41,474 bases of DNA from Rhodobacteraceae bacterium REDSEA-S34_B6 (GTDB lineage: Bacteria > Pseudomonadota > Alphaproteobacteria > Rhodobacterales > Rhodobacteraceae): the NCBI GenBank assembly GCA_001627925.1, contig LUQC01000048.1, forward strand, positions 1-41,474. Direction: 5' to 3'. Of the stretch, positions 7,169-14,837 are shown one piece after another. A model generated the notes under the pieces. The model was not told the DNA's origin and made no database searches. It saw nothing but the letters and a program-made list of their open reading frames with translations. Position numbers and translations under genes: made by a program. Every line of letters begins with the position of its first letter. Positions within the stretch are counted from its first letter, which is position 1.

Positions 7169-8221
7169 CTAACTGTCAGGTTGTATTCGCAGCATCTCTA
7201 AACTCTTTTGCAACTGAAACTGTGTTAAATTTCTGGCAATTACAACAATGCGAGATTGGCGATCTTTCTTTGGCCAATTTTTTAATTGAATAGGGGGATC
7301 AAAAATTTGTTGCACTCCATGAAATACAAATGGTGCATCAATGTTCTCTAAGAAAACAAGACCTTTGATCCTTAGAAGATCTGAACCTTTAATTGCAACC
7401 AATGTATCAAGCCAATTATCAAAAGTTGTGTTTGATACCGGATTGTCCAAAACAATCGAGCAACTTTCTATTTTACTATCATGATTAAATGCAGGTTTTG
7501 AAATTATTTTCGCAGGAGCTAAACCACTAAGATTTTTTAATTCAGAAAGGTTAGGATTAATACCCGTAGTCCAATTTAGAACTTCGTTATAATTTGACTT
7601 TTCTTTTAGTGCATTAAGTCCCCATAACTTATCTTGGATCCCATCTCCATTAATAGAATGAATAATTTTAGAGGTTGGATTAATCGACTTTAATCTATTT
7701 TCAATGTCCTGAATTTGTTTCGGAAGGGCAATGTCTGTTTTACTTAAAATTACCAAGTCTGCCAAAGCAATTTGTGAAACCGCCTCGAATTGTGCATCTA
7801 GTGTTTGGGAACCGTTAACTGCATCGGCAACTGTTATAATACCGTCCAGCTGAGTATTGGACGCCAAGACGTTATCCAGGAGTAAAGTCTGCATGATTGG
7901 ACCTGGCTCAGCCAACCCTGTGGTTTCAATGACAATACGTTCAAAGTTAATTTCGTTACGTATATTTTTACGTATCAGCCTTTCAATAGTTTTTGGTAAG
8001 TCTCCCCTTATTGAGCAACATAAACACCCAGATTGCATTAGAACCACATCATCTGTGCTTTGTTCAATCAAGTGATGGTCTAAACCCTTTTCTCCAAATT
8101 CGTTTACTATTACTGCTACTCTACCATTTTCAGTATTCGATAGAACTTTGTTTAATAAAGTAGTTTTTCCTGCGCCAAGAAACCCTGTAAGGATAGTTAT
8201 TGGGATTTTCGTATCGTTCAA
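7169..8221 (-). CDS. CobW/COG0523 family GTPase, likely zinc chaperone (ZigA/ZagA-like)
   Basis: This is a 350-residue G3E GTPase. Walker A is GFLGAGKTTLLN (residues 13-24), the metal-binding CxCC is CLCC (66-69), the switch region is ETTGLAEPGP (99-108), and the guanine motif is SKTD (160-163). The C-terminal CobW_C domain spans about 250-340 and has no long His tail. COG0523 proteins bind Zn or other metals and deliver them to client enzymes; those controlled by Zur work in zinc starvation. The gene follows znuB on the same strand after 63 bases, and that gap holds GTTATATTAT, ten bases identical to the znuA operator. This supports a zinc role over a cobalamin role, as no cob gene is present. 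CobW, YjiA and nitrile-hydratase activators are alternatives within the superfamily. Confidence 0.85.
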   Translation of the reverse strand: MNDTKIPITILTGFLGAGKTTLLNKVLSNTENGRVAVIVNEFGEKGLDHHLIEQSTDDVVLMQSGCLCCSIRGDLPKTIERLIRKNIRNEINFERIVIETTGLAEPGPIMQTLLLDNVLASNTQLDGIITVADAVNGSQTLDAQFEAVSQIALADLVILSKTDIALPKQIQDIENRLKSINPTSKIIHSINGDGIQDKLWGLNALKEKSNYNEVLNWTTGINPNLSELKNLSGLAPAKIISKPAFNHDSKIESCSIVLDNPVSNTTFDNWLDTLVAIKGSDLLRIKGLVFLENIDAPFVFHGVQQIFDPPIQLKNWPKKDRQSRIVVIARNLTQFQLQKSLEMLRIQPDS

Positions 8222-8242
8222 AATATTTTTCTCAAGTGATTT

Positions 8243-8259
8243 TCGTTATATTATTGGTG
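8243..8259. promoter_or_regulatory. Possible Zur half-palindrome before the CobW-like gene
   Basis: TCGTTATATTATTGGTG contains GTTATATTAT, identical over ten bases to the operator upstream of znuA, but its right arm is poorly matched. It lies about 22 bases before the GTPase start, a suitable place for a repressor. I infer control by Zur. Confidence 0.4.
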
Positions 8260-8284
8260 AAAATAAGACCGCCACTATATGGTA

Positions 8285-9076
8285 TTACCGGAATTTCCAT
8301 ATATTTTTACTACTAAGTAACAAGAAGAAAGTTATGCTTACGCAGACAATAGATGGTCCTGGTGGAGTATTAAAAAAATATGAAAATTGAAGACCTGATA
8401 TAGCAGAAATTATACCTACTAAAGCGGTAATAATCACCATCGTTTCTGGCGTGCTCGATGTATTTCTAGCGGCCGCAGCTGGAATTATTAAAAGTGCAGA
8501 TATTAATAACAGGCCAACGACTTTTATTGAGACCGCAACTGTAACCGCCAAAGCGATGGTAAGTATCAACTTTTCTTTTTTCGGATTAATTCCATTAGAA
8601 TATGCAAGTTCTTCGTTCAAAGTTGAAACTAACATTGGCGACCACCGCCAATAAATCAATAAAAGAACAAAAATTACACCTATCCATATTGTATAAAGAT
8701 CGCTTATTGAAACTGCTAGAATATCTCCAAATAGATAGGCCATTAAATCAATGCGAACACCTGAGAGAAAGGAGGCAACAACTAACCCAACGGCAAGACC
8801 CGCATGCGCAGATACTCCAAGCAAGGTGTCAGAAGCTAATCCACGGCCTGAAAGTTGAGATACGGTATAAGCCATTAAAAGTGCCGCTAATAACGTTCCT
8901 CCAAATATGGGCAGTTCAAGCGCTAAAGATAGCGCAATACCCAATAAAGCCGCGTGCGCCGTTGCCTCCCCAAAGTAGGCCATTCGTCGCCATACTACAA
9001 AACATCCGAGAGGTGCTGCAATAAGAGCAACTCCGAGACCAGCAATTGTGGCGCGAATCAAAAAATCAGGCAACAT
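8285..9076 (-). CDS. znuB: Zinc ABC transporter permease ZnuB
   Basis: This 263-residue protein with about seven to eight helices is an ABC-3 type permease for divalent metals. Typical parts are the N-terminal PLGCFVVWRRMAYFGEATAHA, with the Gly-Glu-Ala-His segment that contacts the ATPase, then SDTLLGVSAHAGLAVGLV, and later KVVGLLLISALLIIPAA. The size is normal for ZnuB. Its ATG overlaps the stop of znuC by one base (TAATG), so the two are translationally coupled. With ZnuC and ZnuA it forms the high-affinity zinc uptake system in the inner membrane. The order zur-znuC-znuB with divergent znuA is the usual alphaproteobacterial arrangement. Manganese transporters share this family, but adjacent zur and the His-rich ZnuA favour zinc. 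Confidence 0.93.
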   Translation of the reverse strand: MLPDFLIRATIAGLGVALIAAPLGCFVVWRRMAYFGEATAHAALLGIALSLALELPIFGGTLLAALLMAYTVSQLSGRGLASDTLLGVSAHAGLAVGLVVASFLSGVRIDLMAYLFGDILAVSISDLYTIWIGVIFVLLLIYWRWSPMLVSTLNEELAYSNGINPKKEKLILTIALAVTVAVSIKVVGLLLISALLIIPAAAARNTSSTPETMVIITALVGIISAISGLQFSYFFNTPPGPSIVCVSITFFLLLSSKNIWKFR

Positions 9077-9816
9077 TAATCAGAAACCTCAGCTGAGCGA
9101 ACGGGATCGTCGTGCCTATGATCATGATTATGTCGATAAAGTGCTAAAGTACCGTCTGTGCCTGTACCAAACAGGTCATGATACTCGGGCATAATTGCTA
9201 CTGCTTCGGGGGCGCCAGAACAGCAAACATGACCATTTAAGCAAATGACCTTATCTGATGCGCTCATAACAACATGCAGTTCATGACTTATCATCAAAAC
9301 TGCACATCCTTTTTTATCTCTTACGCTTTCTACTTGTTTGTAAAAGTCCGCTGATCCTGCTTGATCTAAACTTTGTGTTGCTTCGTCTAAAATTAATATT
9401 TCAGGATCCCCTTGCAATGCTCTAGCAAGCAATACTCTTTGAAATTGACCGCCCGAAAGATTTGACATTTGTGCCTTTAAAAGCCCACTTGCACCAGCAG
9501 CGCTTAGAGCCTTTAAACATTCGTCTTTAGTTAATCTATGAGTTAAATTTAAAAAACGTTGAACAGTCATTGGTAAAGTATTGTCTATATTTAAACGTTG
9601 AGGGATATAACCAATACGTAAATTATTTTTAATTATTAGAGATCCACTATAATACTCTAGGGCTCCTATAATCGTTTTTACTAAGCTAGTTTTACCTGAT
9701 CCATTTGGACCTACAATAGTTACGATTTCTCCGGGAGCTACGTCGAGAGAAACCTTATCTAATACAATATTTTCACCATATTTTACCGTTATATCTTTGA
9801 TATTTATTAAGGTCAC
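9076..9816 (-). CDS. znuC: Zinc ABC transporter ATP-binding protein ZnuC
   Basis: This ABC ATPase shows Walker A GPNGSGKTSLV, signature LSGGQFQRVLLARAL, Walker B ILILDEAT and switch His in ISHELHV. A longer frame reaches a TTG at 9861, but that extension lies inside zur and reads KLRVCVVPAQ, unlike an ABC start. I choose the GTG at 9816, four bases after the zur stop, which gives VTLINIKDITVKYG, the standard first strand, and 246 residues. The C terminus is His- and Asp-rich (RHNHDHRHDD), as in many ZnuC proteins, and may sense or hold zinc. It powers ZnuB and is co-transcribed with zur and znuB. No strong ribosome-binding site precedes the GTG, suggesting coupling to zur translation. Confidence 0.92.
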   Translation of the reverse strand: MTLINIKDITVKYGENIVLDKVSLDVAPGEIVTIVGPNGSGKTSLVKTIIGALEYYSGSLIIKNNLRIGYIPQRLNIDNTLPMTVQRFLNLTHRLTKDECLKALSAAGASGLLKAQMSNLSGGQFQRVLLARALQGDPEILILDEATQSLDQAGSADFYKQVESVRDKKGCAVLMISHELHVVMSASDKVICLNGHVCCSGAPEAVAIMPEYHDLFGTGTDGTLALYRHNHDHRHDDPVRSAEVSD

Positions 9817-9820
9817 TTGA

Positions 9821-10291
9821 TTAAGTATCTGCGCAGGTACTACACACACCCTCAGCTTCAATAATTGTTTGTTCTACCTTAAACCCTGTTGCCATTAATG
9901 CTTCAGATAGATCTGATGCTGTTGCGGATGCTGGTGCCTCGGAAACGCTGTCACATTTTTTACAAATCATGAATACAGGCGAATGATGTGCTCCTGGATC
10001 AGTGCATGCCACAAAAGAATTTTGACTCTCAATTTTATGAACGAAGCCATGCTCCACTAAAAAGTCTAGGGCACGATAGGCTACTGGAGGTTGCGAGTTA
10101 AATCCTGCGTCTCTCAGCAGGTCAAGAATACGATAAGCGCCCAACCCACATTTTTCATTCTGCAGCAATTCAAGAACTTTGAGACGAACTGGCGTCAATT
10201 TTATGTTGTTGTCTTTACAATATTTATCAATATTTTTTATCATTTGTTTTCGGCATTCGAAGCAATATGCGCTATTTCTTGGCAGATACAT
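9821..10291 (-). CDS. zur: Zinc uptake regulator Zur (Fur family)
   Basis: This 156-residue Fur-family repressor has a winged-helix part (KLTPVRLKVLELLQ, then PVAYRALDFLVEHGFVHKIE), a His-rich regulatory zinc site (DPGAHHSPVF), and the two CxxC structural-zinc pairs (ICKKC and CSTC). The pattern GAYRILDLLRDAGFNSQPPV is typical of Zur rather than Fur. A start at 10291 is preferred over the internal Met at 10243, because Zur proteins carry an N-terminal helix before KLTPVR. When loaded with zinc it would bind the palindrome between zur and znuA and repress both directions. It is transcribed with znuC and znuB. The location and Zn ligands make Fur or Mur unlikely. Confidence 0.92.
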   Translation of the reverse strand: MYLPRNSAYCFECRKQMIKNIDKYCKDNNIKLTPVRLKVLELLQNEKCGLGAYRILDLLRDAGFNSQPPVAYRALDFLVEHGFVHKIESQNSFVACTDPGAHHSPVFMICKKCDSVSEAPASATASDLSEALMATGFKVEQTIIEAEGVCSTCADT

Positions 10292-10355
10292 TTTTTACAG
10301 TCAACAGGCATTTACAGGGTTGCAATAGCGTATAGAGACCGTTAGGTGTACTGTA

Positions 10356-10372
10356 ATGTTATATTATATCAT
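10356..10372. promoter_or_regulatory. Zur operator in the zur/znuA intergenic region
   Basis: ATGTTATA-T-TATATCAT is a 17-bp palindrome with seven of eight pairs matching. It closely fits the alphaproteobacterial Zur box (centre GTTATA-n-TATAAC). It ends 10 bases before the znuA ATG, overlaps the GAGG ribosome-binding area on one side, and lies 65 bases from the zur start. It is the best regulatory call in the window. Confidence 0.75.
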
Positions 10373-10382
10373 GAGGTTTTAG

Positions 10383-11477
10383 ATGTCTAGGTTATTTACT
10401 ACTGTTTCTGCAATTACACTACTTACCGGGACCGCTGCACTTGCAGATGCTCCGAAAGTCGTTGCAGATATTGCTCCGGTTCATTCTTTAGTTTTTAGGG
10501 TTATGGATGGAATTGGTAAGCCAGATCTAATTGTTCCAAACGAAACTTCACCTCATGATTATCGATTAAGGCCAGCAGATGCTGAGGCTTTGGAAAATGC
10601 CGGTTTGGTTTTCTGGATGGGAGAGGGGCTCACTCCGTGGATGGAGCGGGCGCTTGACTCGCTTAGTGGCGATGCAACTGTTATAGAGCTTCTTGCGCTA
10701 GATGAGACAAATACGCTCCCATTCAGAGAAGGTGCGCTTTTCGACGCTCATGACCACGACGATCATGACGATCATGATAAAGAACATGACGACCACGACG
10801 ATCATGACGATCATGATAAAGAACATGACGACCACGATGATCATGACGATCACGATAAAGAACATAACGATCATGATGATCATGACGATCACGATAAAGA
10901 ACATGATGACCACGATGATCACGACGACCACGGGCATGATGATCATGCAGGTCATGATCACGGAGAATTCGATCCTCACGCTTGGCTATCTACGGATAAT
11001 GCAAGAACCTGGCTGAACGTAATTGCAGCTAAACTTTCATCAATTGATCCGGCTAACGCAGGTGGTTATTTTTCCAATGCAAGTGAGGCTATTACAGAAC
11101 TTGATGCACTCGACAATGAGGTAAATGAGATGTTGGATCCAGTGCGAGGTGGAAAATTTATTGTCTTCCACGACGCATATCAATACTTTGAGACTGTGTA
11201 CGATTTTCCGGCTTCTGGAGCCATCTCTCTGGGTGACGCATCAGATCCTGGCGCTGCAAGGATAGCAGAAATAGCCAACAGAATTCAGAGCGAAAATATC
11301 CAATGCGTTTTATCTGAGCCTCAATTTAACGCAAACATGGTTGATACTGTAATGGCAGGAACTAACGCTAAAACTGAGGTGATTGATCCATTGGGGTTTG
11401 GAATTGAGCCTGGAGTGTCTTTATATACTAAGCTAATAAAAGGCATGGCTTCTTCGTTAGTAAACTGTCTAAGATAG
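10383..11477 (+). CDS. znuA: Zinc-binding periplasmic protein ZnuA with extended His/Asp loop
   Basis: This is the 364-residue solute-binding protein of the zinc ABC importer. The signal peptide is residues 1-21 (TLLTGTAALA before DAPKVV). Expected zinc ligands are H34 (IAPVHSLV), H199 (FDPHAW) and H263 (FIVFHDAYQYF). Between about residues 123 and 195 lies a very long flexible loop made almost only of His, Asp, Lys and Glu, built from a 13-residue unit repeated about four times. ZnuA proteins commonly have a His-rich loop that captures or senses zinc; this one is long. A GAGG site precedes the ATG, and a Zur palindrome ends 10 bases upstream, so expression should rise when zinc is low. It is divergent from zur-znuCB, with which it acts. 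Confidence 0.95.
   Translation: MSRLFTTVSAITLLTGTAALADAPKVVADIAPVHSLVFRVMDGIGKPDLIVPNETSPHDYRLRPADAEALENAGLVFWMGEGLTPWMERALDSLSGDATVIELLALDETNTLPFREGALFDAHDHDDHDDHDKEHDDHDDHDDHDKEHDDHDDHDDHDKEHNDHDDHDDHDKEHDDHDDHDDHGHDDHAGHDHGEFDPHAWLSTDNARTWLNVIAAKLSSIDPANAGGYFSNASEAITELDALDNEVNEMLDPVRGGKFIVFHDAYQYFETVYDFPASGAISLGDASDPGAARIAEIANRIQSENIQCVLSEPQFNANMVDTVMAGTNAKTEVIDPLGFGIEPGVSLYTKLIKGMASSLVNCLR
10752..10937 (+). repeat. 39-bp tandem repeat inside znuA
   Basis: Four full copies of a 39-bp unit start at 10752, 10791, 10830 and 10869, with a partial fifth from 10908. Each encodes DHDDHDDHDKEHD or close variants. The first two copies are nearly identical and later ones carry mostly synonymous C/T changes, so the array grew by duplication and has been kept in frame. 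Copy number is likely to vary between strains. It is coding and has no spacers, so it is not a CRISPR. Confidence 0.9.
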
Positions 11478-11523
11478 TTCGTAGTTTTTACCGTAATAAG
11501 TAATTGCGTTCGTAATTTCTGCT

Positions 11524-11802
11524 ATGGATAACTTGGGGCAAACTAAACTTAAAAAAAAGCGTACGAAAGGCGATCCTATGCATGAATTTGATTGCCTTCC
11601 ACCACTTTTGCGTCGTTGGGTACGTGATGCAGACATGCCATGGAGCCCAATCTCTGTAAAAAGGGTCTATATGAAGGCATTGAAAAAAACTGGTAGTTCT
11701 GGTATCGCTCTGGCAGAGCTTGACAAAATACAGGGCAAGCGGCTCAGTAAGGAGACGCCTCATGGAGAACGATATAGTATTAGAGAGAATTTCAAATCTT
11801 AA
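11524..11802 (+). CDS. DUF6525-like small conserved protein
   Basis: This 92-residue basic protein opens MDNLGQTKLKKKRTKGDPMH and continues EFDCLPPLLRRWVRDADMPW, then SVKRVYMKALKKTG. The sequence NLGQTxLxxxR...DPMxExDxLPPxLRxWL...LPW matches what I remember as DUF6525, a short Rhodobacterales family of unknown function. It has no membrane segment and is probably cytoplasmic, and its many Arg and Lys could suit nucleic-acid contact. It starts 46 bases after znuA on the same strand and overlaps the next small gene by 41 bases. It may sit in the znuA transcript, giving possible zinc control. The family name rests on memory. Confidence 0.7.
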   Translation: MDNLGQTKLKKKRTKGDPMHEFDCLPPLLRRWVRDADMPWSPISVKRVYMKALKKTGSSGIALAELDKIQGKRLSKETPHGERYSIRENFKS

Positions 11803-11989
11803 GGGTCGATTAGGGTATGAGGAAAAGAAGGCCAAGAAATTGGGCTTCGCATCACTTTATGATTATATGGAAGAAAAAATAAATAGTGAAAATAATGCTT
11901 TAAATCCTGTAATTGAGGTAAAAAATAGAGCTATTAAATCCTTAAAAAAGAAGAAAAAATCCGAACAGAAGACTTGCGGGTGCTGTTAA
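11762..11989 (+). CDS. Small protein with coiled-coil-like centre and C-terminal CGCC
   Basis: The gene encodes 75 residues. The open frame extends further left, but the ATG at 11762 has AAGGAGA at ideal spacing and gives the natural start MENDIVLERISNLKG. The middle (YEEKKAKKLGFASLYDYMEE) is helical and charged, the last third is Lys-rich, and the protein ends KTCGCC, a cluster of three Cys that could bind a metal ion. Overlap by 41 bases with the DUF6525-like gene indicates translational coupling. Both follow znuA, so a role in zinc or metal handling is possible but unproven. I recognise no named family. A weak hairpin with a T run follows the stop. Confidence 0.7.
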   Translation: MENDIVLERISNLKGRLGYEEKKAKKLGFASLYDYMEEKINSENNALNPVIEVKNRAIKSLKKKKKSEQKTCGCC

Positions 11990-12010
11990 GTAGTCGACTT
12001 ACAAGTTTTT
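11972..12010 (+). terminator. Weak hairpin plus T run after the znuA-linked genes
   Basis: ACTTG (11972-11976) pairs with CAAGT (12002-12006), and TAAGT (11987) pairs with ACTTA (11997) inside it, followed by TTTT. It lies between convergent genes (plus-strand gene ending 11989, minus-strand gene ending 12009) and may stop both. The stem overlaps the first gene's last codons. Confidence 0.35.
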
Positions 12011-12584
12011 AAATGTCTCTTCCCATTCTATAAAACTCGAGATTTGGCTGCATCGAGGTAAAGTTTGCCATTCGATTTGAGAGGCCAAAAAAGGCAGTTA
12101 TACCGGCAATATCCCATATATCGTCATTGCTAAAGCCATGCTTTGTTAAATTAGAAAAATCACTGGCAGATATAGATTTAGAGTCATTTGAGACTTTAAG
12201 TGCAAACTTTAACATTTCTTTTTGTCGTTCAGATATGTCTGCTTTCTTGTAATTTATGGCAATTTGATCGGCTATTAACGGATCCTTGGCGCGGATCCTA
12301 AGAATAGCACCGTGAGCTATCACGCAATATTGACAGCCATTATCATTTGATGTCGCAACCACAATCATTTCTTTTTCAGCTTTAGAAAGACCGCTTTTGC
12401 GCTCCATTAGTGCGTCGTGGTATGCAATAAAAGCTCTAAATTCGTCCGGTCTATATGCAAGCGTTAAAAATACATTTGGAACAAATCCAATCTTTTCTTG
12501 CACTGAGATGAACTGGTTTTTAATATCATCTGGCAATTCGCCTAATTTTGGAATAGGAAATCGACTAATTTTTTTATCCTGCAT
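12009..12584 (-). CDS. Peroxidase-related / AhpD-like carboxymuconolactone decarboxylase family protein
   Basis: The protein has 191 residues of the AhpD/CMD alpha-helical fold. The redox motif is CQYCVIAHG (CxxC followed by His at +3, about residues 95-103), preceded by LSKAEKEMIVVATSNDNG, the family's proton-relay Glu region. Length and the N-terminal RFPIPKLGELPDDI match the peroxidase-related subfamily (about 180-200 residues). Members reduce hydroperoxides with dihydrolipoyl partners, though many are uncharacterised. GAGGATAAA precedes the ATG. It is the last gene of the minus-strand set GcvT-like, VOC, acyl-CoA ligase, AhpD-like, with a 78-base gap before it, so it may have its own promoter. 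A detoxification role for reactive products of the pathway is a guess. Confidence 0.85.
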   Translation of the reverse strand: MQDKKISRFPIPKLGELPDDIKNQFISVQEKIGFVPNVFLTLAYRPDEFRAFIAYHDALMERKSGLSKAEKEMIVVATSNDNGCQYCVIAHGAILRIRAKDPLIADQIAINYKKADISERQKEMLKFALKVSNDSKSISASDFSNLTKHGFSNDDIWDIAGITAFFGLSNRMANFTSMQPNLEFYRMGRDI

Positions 12585-12662
12585 TTTATCCTCTTCGTTA
12601 CTGTATCAAATTTTATAAAATAAAGATGTTTTTTTTAAGATTTACTGAGCAAATTGAAACAA

Positions 12663-14291
12663 TTACAAGTCTTTCCATAAAACTTTACCAGCTGATCCAC
12701 GTGGCAAATTCGTTCGGATTTCAAGACTTTTGGGGACTTTGTAATGAGCCATATTCTTTCCACACCACTCAATAAATGAATCTTTTGATAGCTTTTTTTC
12801 CTTGTCATTGAGAACTACTACCGCTCTTACCCTTTCTCCGGTGCGCGGGTCGGAATCTCCAACGACGCAGGCTTCCAAAATGGCGGGATGTGAATGAAGG
12901 ATTGCTTCAACCTCGGCCGGCCAGACTTTGAGTCCAGATACATTTATCATTCTTTTCAAACGATCGACAAAATAAAAATAACCATCTTCATCATAGTATC
13001 CTATATCACCAGTTCGAAAAAAATCTTTCCCATCTATATTTATAAATGCGTCTGCGGTGGCGTCTTCGTTTTGCCAATATCCAGCAAAAACCTGCGGTGC
13101 GTTTGCCACAATTTCACCGATCTGATTTGGCCCTAATTCCTCTAAGTGCTGGGGCTCTATGATACGAGTGTCAACATCAAAGATTGGAATTCCTAAGCAT
13201 TGCTTTCTGGGAGAGTTAATTGGATTAATATGTATGGGGGCCATTGTTTCAGTCAGGCCATATGCTTCAATGTAATCAAGCCCAATAAGTTTCTCCATTC
13301 TCTCAGCAACACTTTCTGGCATTTGTGCTCCTCCACCTCCAATAGCCTCAAGCGATGATAGGTCGTATTTTTCAATGTTCTCCAATGATAGAAAATCAAT
13401 CATTGTGGTTGTGATTGATCTCCAATGTTGAATTCTTTCTTTTTCTATAATTTCTGCCGCTACCTGAGGATTCCACCGCGCCATTAAATGAATTGTAGAC
13501 CCAGTTAGTATGGGTAAGTTCATTGAATGCTGCATTCCAGTGACATGGCACAGCGGTAATGTTGCTAACACTTGGGAGCCATTTTTCACTCCTACCCAAA
13601 GTGGATATGCATGTATCGTAGCATTTGCACTCTTATGAGTATGTAGACAGCCCTTAGGCTGCCCAGTTGTTCCTGAACTATACGGAATAATACACCAATC
13701 TTCAGGTTTTCGATTATGATTAGGGGCTGAGAAATTCATTTCTAGAGCGTTACTCCAGGTTGGGCAGGGTGGGTTGGTTCCTTTAGCCTTCACGCTCGTA
13801 GGTATATCAATATTAGCGTTTTCTCCAATATAATCTGAGTATGTTACAGCGAGTAATTGGCGTTCTTTGATATTGAGGTTGGCACTTTCAATTTCGTTGT
13901 AGAGTTCCTGTCCAAAAACGATTGCTTTGGATTGAGAGTCTTGAAATATATGTGCCAATTCGGCACTTTTGCACATTGGGTTAACCGGTACAACTACGGC
14001 ATTCGCGGCTAAAATAGCATAATAAGCAATTATAAATTGGGGTGTATTTTGCATATACAATGCAACCCGGTCGTTTTGTCGAACATTTGCAAAAGCAGAG
14101 AGATATCCTGCGATCAACTTAACTTCTTTATACAGGTCGGAGTATGTCAGTCCTTTGCCATAAAATTTTATTGCAATTGAAGAGGGAGAATTCTTTGAAG
14201 AACTGGTAAGGTTTTCATAAACAGAACTTGCTACTGGAGGTAAACTGTATGGTAAGTTCTGAGGCCAAACTCCATAATGTCTACTTTGCAT
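12663..14291 (-). CDS. AMP-dependent acyl-CoA ligase
   Basis: This is a 542-residue member of the ANL superfamily. It shows the P-loop PYSSGTTGQPKG (203-214), the central AYGLTETM motif, FFRTGDIGYYDEDGYFYFVD with the A8 hinge RLKRMINVSGLKVWPAEVE, and the catalytic Lys near the end (PRGSAGKVLWKDL). The overall style is that of medium-chain or aryl/alkanoate-CoA ligases rather than the classical DmdB, which begins differently. It would make a CoA thioester of a carboxylic acid with ATP. It is third in a compact operon after the DmdA/GcvT-like and VOC genes (20-base gap). That order suggests the demethylated acid is activated here. The exact acid is unknown. Confidence 0.9.
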   Translation of the reverse strand: MQSRHYGVWPQNLPYSLPPVASSVYENLTSSSKNSPSSIAIKFYGKGLTYSDLYKEVKLIAGYLSAFANVRQNDRVALYMQNTPQFIIAYYAILAANAVVVPVNPMCKSAELAHIFQDSQSKAIVFGQELYNEIESANLNIKERQLLAVTYSDYIGENANIDIPTSVKAKGTNPPCPTWSNALEMNFSAPNHNRKPEDWCIIPYSSGTTGQPKGCLHTHKSANATIHAYPLWVGVKNGSQVLATLPLCHVTGMQHSMNLPILTGSTIHLMARWNPQVAAEIIEKERIQHWRSITTTMIDFLSLENIEKYDLSSLEAIGGGGAQMPESVAERMEKLIGLDYIEAYGLTETMAPIHINPINSPRKQCLGIPIFDVDTRIIEPQHLEELGPNQIGEIVANAPQVFAGYWQNEDATADAFINIDGKDFFRTGDIGYYDEDGYFYFVDRLKRMINVSGLKVWPAEVEAILHSHPAILEACVVGDSDPRTGERVRAVVVLNDKEKKLSKDSFIEWCGKNMAHYKVPKSLEIRTNLPRGSAGKVLWKDL

Positions 14292-14311
14292 TTCAAGTTA
14301 CCTAAATAATT

Positions 14312-14818
14312 TCATGGTTTTGGAAGTTGGTTGCCAGCCAAAAGATTTAATTTAGGATTTTGAGAGTACTTTTTACAAAGGCGATCGCACCCTTCATACG
14401 TAGCATCAAACGGTCCAGCTTTCCAGCCAGTTAATTGTAGGACTACCCCGTTTCCAACTTTGGGTCCAACCAAAGCTTCTTGATAATCAACATCACTCAT
14501 CTCTGACTTGTCCACTCTAACGCCTTTTTTCTCCAAATTGGCGACGTACTCCTCTATATCGTCAATTTCTAAACCGATATGCTGAATACTGTTCCCATAT
14601 CTCTCGACATGCTTGCTTATAAAGCTTTCTGGATCATCACTGGAAATGAAACTCATAATACTATCCCCAAAGCGAACGCACGCGCCTTTGTACCTATCTT
14701 CGATAGACTCAAATTCCATCATCATTTCGCCGCCCAGTACTTCAATCGCATTTTCCAATGCTGCATTGAAGTCTTTTACCGCAAATGCAATGTGATTTAT
14801 TGATTTTACTTTAGCCAT
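14312..14818 (-). CDS. VOC family protein (glyoxalase/methylmalonyl-CoA epimerase-like)
   Basis: The protein has 168 residues with two beta-alpha-beta-beta-beta units of the vicinal oxygen chelate fold. The first His ligand is in INHIAFAVKD (about residue 9), the second unit starts GNSIQHIGLEIDDIEEYVAN with another His, and VVLQLTGW lies where epimerases have a Glu ligand, here apparently Gln. The C-terminal 30 residues (ATYEGCDRLCKKYSQNPKLN) are not standard. In methylmalonyl-CoA epimerase the metal is held by two His, one Gln and one Glu, so the changed position suggests another reaction or weaker metal binding. It lies between the demethylase-like and ligase genes with 19-20 base gaps, so it is probably part of the same pathway. 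AGGGA precedes the ATG. Confidence 0.85.
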   Translation of the reverse strand: MAKVKSINHIAFAVKDFNAALENAIEVLGGEMMMEFESIEDRYKGACVRFGDSIMSFISSDDPESFISKHVERYGNSIQHIGLEIDDIEEYVANLEKKGVRVDKSEMSDVDYQEALVGPKVGNGVVLQLTGWKAGPFDATYEGCDRLCKKYSQNPKLNLLAGNQLPKP

Positions 14819-14837
14819 AATATTTCCCTAACGAAGT

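Noticed and set aside
10752-10937. CRISPR-like array
   Set aside because: The repeats are direct, contiguous and in frame within znuA, with no spacers and no cas genes.
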